Positions 7,013-11,214 of a stretch of DNA of 11,214 bases are shown here, in pieces. Under the pieces are notes generated by a model. The model made no database searches. It was given only the letters and a program-made list of their open reading frames with translations, and was not told the DNA's origin. The position numbers were made by a program, and so were the translations under genes. The stretch lies in contig DBVY01000003.1 of assembly GCA_002308575.1 (NCBI GenBank), positions 24,834 to 36,047 of the forward strand, in the 5' to 3' direction. Position 1 is the stretch's first letter. Every line of letters begins with the position of its first letter. This stretch comes from Christensenella sp. UBA1252. GTDB lineage: Bacteria; Bacillota; Clostridia; Christensenellales; CAG-1252.

Positions 7013-10000
7013 ATGAACAAGATGAAGAAAGCGATAGCAATCACCCTTTGCCTTATCACCATTCTTTCTTTGATTCTCGTTGTAACCGCTTGTTCGAAAG
7101 GCGGCGACTTGAAAGTCAATTTCGAGGTGGACGGGAAAATCGTAAAGACCGTCAAGACGGACGGAACGAAGATCTCGATGCCATCGAATCCATCGAAAGC
7201 GGGTTACGTGTTCGACGGTTGGTATCTGGATAAGGACGTTTGGACAAAGCCGTTTACGGCGTCCGGCGTGTCGTCCGCTCCGTTTACCGGAAAACAGTTG
7301 ACCGTTTACGCGAAATGGAAGATCGTTGCGACGAGCATTCGCGTCATATCGGAAACGACGGAGTACGTGGCGGGGCAGTTCTCGGTGGACGGTCACGTGA
7401 TCGAAGTGGAGTACAGCAACGGCACGACGACGCAAACGCCCCTTCTCGAATCCTATTTTGCCGACAAAGAACTGTTGAAGACCTACAAGGTCGGCGAACA
7501 ATCCCTCGTCGTTAAGTACGAGGGTTTGGAAACGAGGCTCGTCCTTCAAATCGTGGCGTCCGGTTCTTCGGGTACCGATACCAAGGCGGACTTCGAGGGG
7601 CTTCTCTTCCAAGGAAAAGCCGTTACTTACACGGGGTCGCCGTTCAGCGTAACGGTACAAAACGTTCCCGAAGGCGCGACCGTTCAATACGAACCTTCGA
7701 ACACCCAAACGAACGCGGGCACCTATTCGATCACCGCGACGGTTTCCAAAGAGGGTTACAACACGGCGGCTTTGACCGCAGTCCTGACGATCGAAAAAGC
7801 GGCGGTCACCGAGCCTTCGCCCGATTTGAGGACCTTTACCTATAACGGTTCGGCGCAAACCTACAATATCGCGACGAGCGAGCTTTATACGGTCGCGGGC
7901 AACGTTAAAACCGCGGCGGGCAGCTACACCGTTACGGTTTCGTTGAAGGACACCGCGAACTATAAGTGGTCTACCGCGAACAACTCTTCCGATCTTTCCT
8001 ATCCGTTTACGATCAAAGAGTCCTCGGGCGGAAACGGCGGCGGAGATACTCCCGTTTACGGCGACAAAGAGCTTTCGATCCACTTTATGGAGCTCGGCAA
8101 TAACTACACGGGCGACAGCACCTATATCAAAGCGGGCGACGTCGATATTCTGATCGACGCGGGTTCCCGCCAAAACAGCTCGGACACGATCGCGACGTAC
8201 GTCGATCAATACTGCACGGACGGTAAGCTCGAATACGTGATCGCGACGCATGCGCACCAAGACCATATAGCGGGCTTTACGAGCACGAACACCCGTCCGA
8301 GCATTTTCAAGCGTTACGAGTGCGAAACGATCATTGATTTCGCGCGGACGAACGCGACGAGCGCCGTTTACAACAACTACGTTGCGGAGCGCGACGCCGA
8401 AGTTGCGGCGGGCGCCAAGCATTACACCGCGCTTCAATGCTGGAACGAAACGGACGGCGCGCAGCGCGTCTATCAACTCGCCGAAGGGATCACGATGACG
8501 ATCCTGTATCAGCGCTTCTATTCCGAAAAATCTTCGGACGAAAACAACTATTCGGTCTGCGTCCTGTTTGCGCATGGAGATAAGTACTTCCTGTTTACGG
8601 GCGACCTTGAAAAGGAAGGCGAAGCCTCTCTCGTCGAGAGCAACAGTTTGCCGCAGGTAGAGCTTTTCAAAGCGGGTCACCACGGCTCCTACACCGCGAC
8701 GACGGACACGATCTTGGCGGCGATCCGCCCGAAGATGGTTTGCGTTTGTTGCTGCGCGGGTTCGATTGAGTACACGCAAAATCTCGAAAACACCTTCCCG
8801 TCGCAGGCGTTCGTCAACCGCGTTGCGCCCTATACGCAAAAGGTGTACGTAACGACGGTCGGCACGATCGAGTTCGATAACGAAAAGAATAAGTACGTCG
8901 ATAAAGGCTTCTCTTCGTTGAACGGCAATATCAACGTAAAGTGCATTCAAGGAACGGTTACCGTTCAATGTTCGAACAACAACACGCTTTTGAAGGATAC
9001 CGAGTGGTTTAAGACTTACAGAACCACGCCTTCCGCATGGGAAGGAAGCGGCGGAGGCGGCGACACGCCTCAACCGACGGGCGTTCCGATCCCCGCGGCG
9101 GACACGCGGACGTTTACCTATACGGGCGCGGCGCAGACCTATCAGATCGCGGCAAACGATAAGTACACGGTCACGAATAACGTCCAAACCAACGCCGGCG
9201 AGTACACCGTTACGGTCGCGTTGAAGAATAAGACGGCGGACGCTTGGTCGGATTCCACGACCGCCGATAAGACCTTTACGTTTACGATCGCCAAAGCGAA
9301 AGTAACCGAGCCTGCGGCGGATACGACGAAGTATCTTTACACGGGCGCCGCGCAAACCTATCAGATCGCGACGAGCGAGCTTTATACCGTCAGCGGAAAT
9401 ACGCAGACCGCGGCGGGCACGTACGACGTTACGGTCGCGTTGAAGGATACCGCGAACTACGTTTGGAAGAGTGCGGGCAATTCGGACGATCTGACCTTTA
9501 CGTTTACGATCCGCGCGTCCGTCGTGATCCCGCACGCCGATACCTACGGTAGCGGAACCTTGGAATTCCACGTTTTGCATATCGGTTCGGGTTCGAGTTC
9601 GTTCGGCGAATGCGTGTACGTCAGGGCGGGCGATATCGATATCTTGATCGATTCCGGCAGATCGACGGCGGCAAACGTGACGGCGCTTACCAATTACCTG
9701 TCCGATAAGATCACGGGCAAACTCGATTACGTGATCCTGACCTATAAGAACGACGCCAATATGGGCGGCTTCTACGCCAATAACGGCGTTTTTGCAACGT
9801 ACGAATGCGGCGTCATCATCGACGGCCTTGTCAAAACGGACGCTACGTATTACAAAAATTACAAGACGGCGCGCGACGCCGAAGTGACGGCGGGCGCCAA
9901 ACATTACACGGCGTTGGATTGCGTAAACGGCGCGAACGGAGCGCAAGCGACCTATTCCCTCGGCGAAGGAATGTCGATGACGATCCTGTATCAACCCAAT

Positions 10001-11214
10001 TACGAAACGGCGAACAGCACCGAAGCGAATAATTCGGTCTGCGTGCTCTTCAACCACGGCGATAAGTACTTCCTGTTTACGGGCGCGTTGAAGGACGAAA
10101 GCTTGATTCTCGAGAATAACAGCCTGCCCGAGATCGACGTCTTGAAGGCGGCGAACCAAGGTGCGGCGGATTCCACGAGCGCGGCGTTCCTCGAAGTCAT
10201 CAAACCCAAGATCGTCGTCATCAGCGCGTATGCGAACGCCACCGTTCCCGCGCAAGACTTTATCGACCGCATCGCGACGTATACCGATAAAGTGTACGTA
10301 ACGGGTCAAAAACCGGCGTCCTCGGTCAGCCCGATCAACGGCACGATCGTCGTTACGAGTAACGCGGGCACGATCACGGTGACCGGTTCGAATAACAGCA
10401 CGATCCTCAAAGAGAGCGACTGGTTCGCGGCGAACCGCACGAAGCCCGGCCCGTGGAAAGAGCCGCAGGTCTTCGATATCCCGGAGGCGGATCCGACCGT
10501 CTTTACCTACACGGGCGAAGCGCAAACCTACTTTATCCCCGCGAACGATCTTTACACCGTTACCGGCAACGTCCAAACCGCGGCGGGCACGTATGAAGTT
10601 ACGGTCACGTTGAAGTACGACGTCGACTCTTGGAGCGACAGCACGAAAGCGCCCAAGACCTACACGTTTACGATCGGAAAAGCCGTCGTGGCGATCCCCG
10701 AAGCGGACACCACGGTCTTTACCTACGACGGAACGGAAAAGGTCTATTCGATCGCGGAGAATTCGCTCTACACCGTTACGAATTACAGAAAGACGAACGC
10801 GGGCACCTACGACGTAACCGTTGCTTTGAAAGATAAAGAAAGCTCGACTTGGACGGATTCGACGACCGCGGATAAGACCTATACGTTTACGATCGGAAAG
10901 GCTTCGGTCACGGAACCTTCGGCGGACAACACGGAATTCATCTATAACGGCGAAGAGCAAACCTATATGCTCGCGACGAACGCGGCGTACACGATCACGG
11001 GCAACAAGCAAACGAACGTCGGCACGTATGAGGTAACCGTTGCGTTGAACGAACCCGCGAACTATAAGTGGGAAGGTCGCGGCGATTCCGAGAACCTGAA
11101 GTTCAGCTTTGTGATCCACGCGATCCCCGCGAGCGGAACGATGTCAATCCATATCCTGCGCACCGGCGGAACCACAACCTCCAACAGTGACTGCGTCTAT
11201 ATCAAAGCGGGCGA
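7013..11214 (+). CDS. Giant surface lipoprotein with InlB, MBG-like and repeated ComEC-type MBL domains, 3'-truncated
   Basis: The frame is open from the ATG to the window edge (1400 codons, no stop). Residues 1-27 are a lipoprotein signal peptide: NKMKK, a hydrophobic core, then VTAC with Cys27 as the lipidation site, so the protein should be tethered outside the membrane. Residues 33-102 form an InlB B-type repeat (AGYVFDGWYLD, ending YAKW). Residues 103-181 look Ig-like. MBG-like modules occupy 196-336, then a Gly/Ser linker and MBL domain 1 (351-677). Two modules (691-836) precede MBL domain 2 (846-1150), three (1155-1370) precede MBL domain 3 (from 1374, cut off). The MBL domains resemble the COG2333/ComEC C-terminal hydrolase, so an extracellular nuclease or phosphodiesterase is possible, but the substrate is unknown. 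The gene has its own promoter and is probably independent of the pyr operon. Its base composition is like the neighbours', with no sign of recent transfer. Confidence 0.9.
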   Translation, partial: MNKMKKAIAITLCLITILSLILVVTACSKGGDLKVNFEVDGKIVKTVKTDGTKISMPSNPSKAGYVFDGWYLDKDVWTKPFTASGVSSAPFTGKQLTVYAKWKIVATSIRVISETTEYVAGQFSVDGHVIEVEYSNGTTTQTPLLESYFADKELLKTYKVGEQSLVVKYEGLETRLVLQIVASGSSGTDTKADFEGLLFQGKAVTYTGSPFSVTVQNVPEGATVQYEPSNTQTNAGTYSITATVSKEGYNTAALTAVLTIEKAAVTEPSPDLRTFTYNGSAQTYNIATSELYTVAGNVKTAAGSYTVTVSLKDTANYKWSTANNSSDLSYPFTIKESSGGNGGGDTPVYGDKELSIHFMELGNNYTGDSTYIKAGDVDILIDAGSRQNSSDTIATYVDQYCTDGKLEYVIATHAHQDHIAGFTSTNTRPSIFKRYECETIIDFARTNATSAVYNNYVAERDAEVAAGAKHYTALQCWNETDGAQRVYQLAEGITMTILYQRFYSEKSSDENNYSVCVLFAHGDKYFLFTGDLEKEGEASLVESNSLPQVELFKAGHHGSYTATTDTILAAIRPKMVCVCCCAGSIEYTQNLENTFPSQAFVNRVAPYTQKVYVTTVGTIEFDNEKNKYVDKGFSSLNGNINVKCIQGTVTVQCSNNNTLLKDTEWFKTYRTTPSAWEGSGGGGDTPQPTGVPIPAADTRTFTYTGAAQTYQIAANDKYTVTNNVQTNAGEYTVTVALKNKTADAWSDSTTADKTFTFTIAKAKVTEPAADTTKYLYTGAAQTYQIATSELYTVSGNTQTAAGTYDVTVALKDTANYVWKSAGNSDDLTFTFTIRASVVIPHADTYGSGTLEFHVLHIGSGSSSFGECVYVRAGDIDILIDSGRSTAANVTALTNYLSDKITGKLDYVILTYKNDANMGGFYANNGVFATYECGVIIDGLVKTDATYYKNYKTARDAEVTAGAKHYTALDCVNGANGAQATYSLGEGMSMTILYQPNYETANSTEANNSVCVLFNHGDKYFLFTGALKDESLILENNSLPEIDVLKAANQGAADSTSAAFLEVIKPKIVVISAYANATVPAQDFIDRIATYTDKVYVTGQKPASSVSPINGTIVVTSNAGTITVTGSNNSTILKESDWFAANRTKPGPWKEPQVFDIPEADPTVFTYTGEAQTYFIPANDLYTVTGNVQTAAGTYEVTVTLKYDVDSWSDSTKAPKTYTFTIGKAVVAIPEADTTVFTYDGTEKVYSIAENSLYTVTNYRKTNAGTYDVTVALKDKESSTWTDSTTADKTYTFTIGKASVTEPSADNTEFIYNGEEQTYMLATNAAYTITGNKQTNVGTYEVTVALNEPANYKWEGRGDSENLKFSFVIHAIPASGTMSIHILRTGGTTTSNSDCVYIKAG
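7598..8020 (+). repeat. MBG-like beta modules 1 and 2
   Basis: Residues 196-263 and 264-336. Each shows a YTG/YNG turn, a NAGTY or AAGSY motif, a TVT or ITATV strand and a closing TI-K sequence, as in MBG/YDG-type surface repeats. Module 1 is the most divergent copy. Module 2 belongs to the type with TSELYTV and DTANYKW that always directly precedes an MBL domain here. Confidence 0.7.
8063..9043 (+). other. MBL domain 1 of the lipoprotein, metal motifs intact
   Basis: Residues 351-677. The fold starts with LSIHFMELG and YIKAGDVDILIDAGS. The metal motif H-x-H-x-D-H is complete: His413, His415, Asp417 and His418 in THAHQDHIAGF. The later family motifs are NNYSVCVLF, FTGDLEKEGE with Asp531, and KAGHHGS with His556 and His557. 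All these match the ComEC-type MBL pattern. The usual late SVG...N.YGHP segment is replaced by a cysteine-rich CVCCC (577-581) and NTFPSQ, so the domain may not have every ligand of its relatives. Confidence 0.88.
9083..9520 (+). repeat. MBG-like beta modules 3 and 4
   Basis: Residues 691-762 and 763-836, between MBL domains 1 and 2. Module 3 has the WSDSTTADKTFTFTI ending (type A); module 4 has TSELYTV and DTANYVW (type B). Both share YTGAAQTYQIA, and a short stretch of the DNA underlying that motif is also nearly identical, consistent with internal duplication. Confidence 0.75.
9548..10462 (+). other. MBL domain 2 of the lipoprotein, all visible metal ligands lost
   Basis: Residues 846-1150 align along their full length with domain 1. 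Shared blocks include AGDIDILIDSG, RDAEVTAGAKHYTAL, MTILYQ, GDKYFLFTG, NNSLPEIDVLKA and the closing DWFAANRTKPGPW. The H-x-H-x-D-H motif has become Tyr911, Asn913, Ala915 and Asn916. The GD aspartate is Ala1025, and the HH pair is Asn1048-Gln1049. The frame is intact, so this is a maintained pseudoenzyme-like domain and not a decayed gene. A binding or structural role is inferred. Confidence 0.87.
10475..11122 (+). repeat. MBG-like beta modules 5, 6 and 7
   Basis: Residues 1155-1224, 1225-1297 and 1298-1370. Modules 5 and 6 are type A (ending in TYTFTIGKA). Module 7 is type B (PANYKW) and directly precedes MBL domain 3. All carry the EADTT/YTG...QTY pattern and an AGTY or VGTY motif. Confidence 0.75.

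Noticed and set aside
6904..7233. A 109-codon plus-strand frame across the lipoprotein start
   Set aside because: It begins inside the -35 box, is out of frame with the lipoprotein, and has no ribosome site.
9548..10462. Pseudogene call for MBL domain 2
   Set aside because: The frame is intact, structural motifs are conserved, and it lies within a continuous protein; only the metal-site residues are replaced.
6983..11119. A minus-strand open frame of 1378 codons opposite the lipoprotein gene
   Set aside because: It is codon-aligned with the real gene and stays open because the sense strand avoids TTA, CTA and TCA codons. Its translation is Arg/Asp/Val-rich low-complexity sequence with no recognisable domain, and the sense strand has promoter, ribosome site, signal peptide and domains.

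Overview
The window joins two unrelated blocks on the + strand. Positions 1-6576 hold the 3' part of a de novo pyrimidine (UMP) operon in the order carB (5' end cut off by the window), pyrK, pyrD, pyrF, pyrE, pyrB. The genes are packed with gaps of 13 nt or less or with short overlaps, and every internal start has a purine-rich Shine-Dalgarno sequence. The operon covers carbamoyl phosphate synthesis (CarB), carbamoyl-aspartate formation (PyrB), NAD-linked dihydroorotate oxidation (PyrD class 1B with PyrK), OMP formation (PyrE) and OMP decarboxylation (PyrF). CarA and dihydroorotase (PyrC) are not visible and would be expected upstream. PyrB carries a C-terminal four-cysteine tail with the spacing of the PyrI zinc domain, but has no PyrI nucleotide-binding domain.

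Positions 6577-7012 are a non-coding spacer of 436 nt. It contains, in order, a string of four short hairpins separated by ATGAA/TGAATT-type linkers, a weaker fifth hairpin, a strong intrinsic terminator with a GAAA tetraloop, a probable relic of a dispersed palindromic repeat, a GC inverted repeat followed by a T run, and a good housekeeping-type promoter overlapping that inverted repeat.

From 7013 to the window end (1400 codons, still open) runs a very large exported lipoprotein gene. After a lipobox signal peptide it has an InlB-type (Listeria-Bacteroides) repeat, an Ig-like stretch, and then a higher-order repeat: MBG-like beta modules alternating with ComEC/COG2333-type metallo-beta-lactamase (MBL) domains. 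The first MBL domain keeps its metal motifs. The second is clearly homologous but has lost every visible metal ligand. A third begins at the window edge. This mosaic of active-looking and dead MBL domains on a cell-surface scaffold is the most unusual feature of the window.

The organism is probably an anaerobic Bacillota (Clostridia). The reasons are PyrK with class 1B PyrD, the lipobox lipoprotein, InlB-type repeats, strong GGAGG-type ribosome sites and a TTGACA promoter. The moderately high GC, with heavy use of gcg, cgc and gac codons, would fit an uncultured gut lineage such as Christensenellales, but that placement is a guess.
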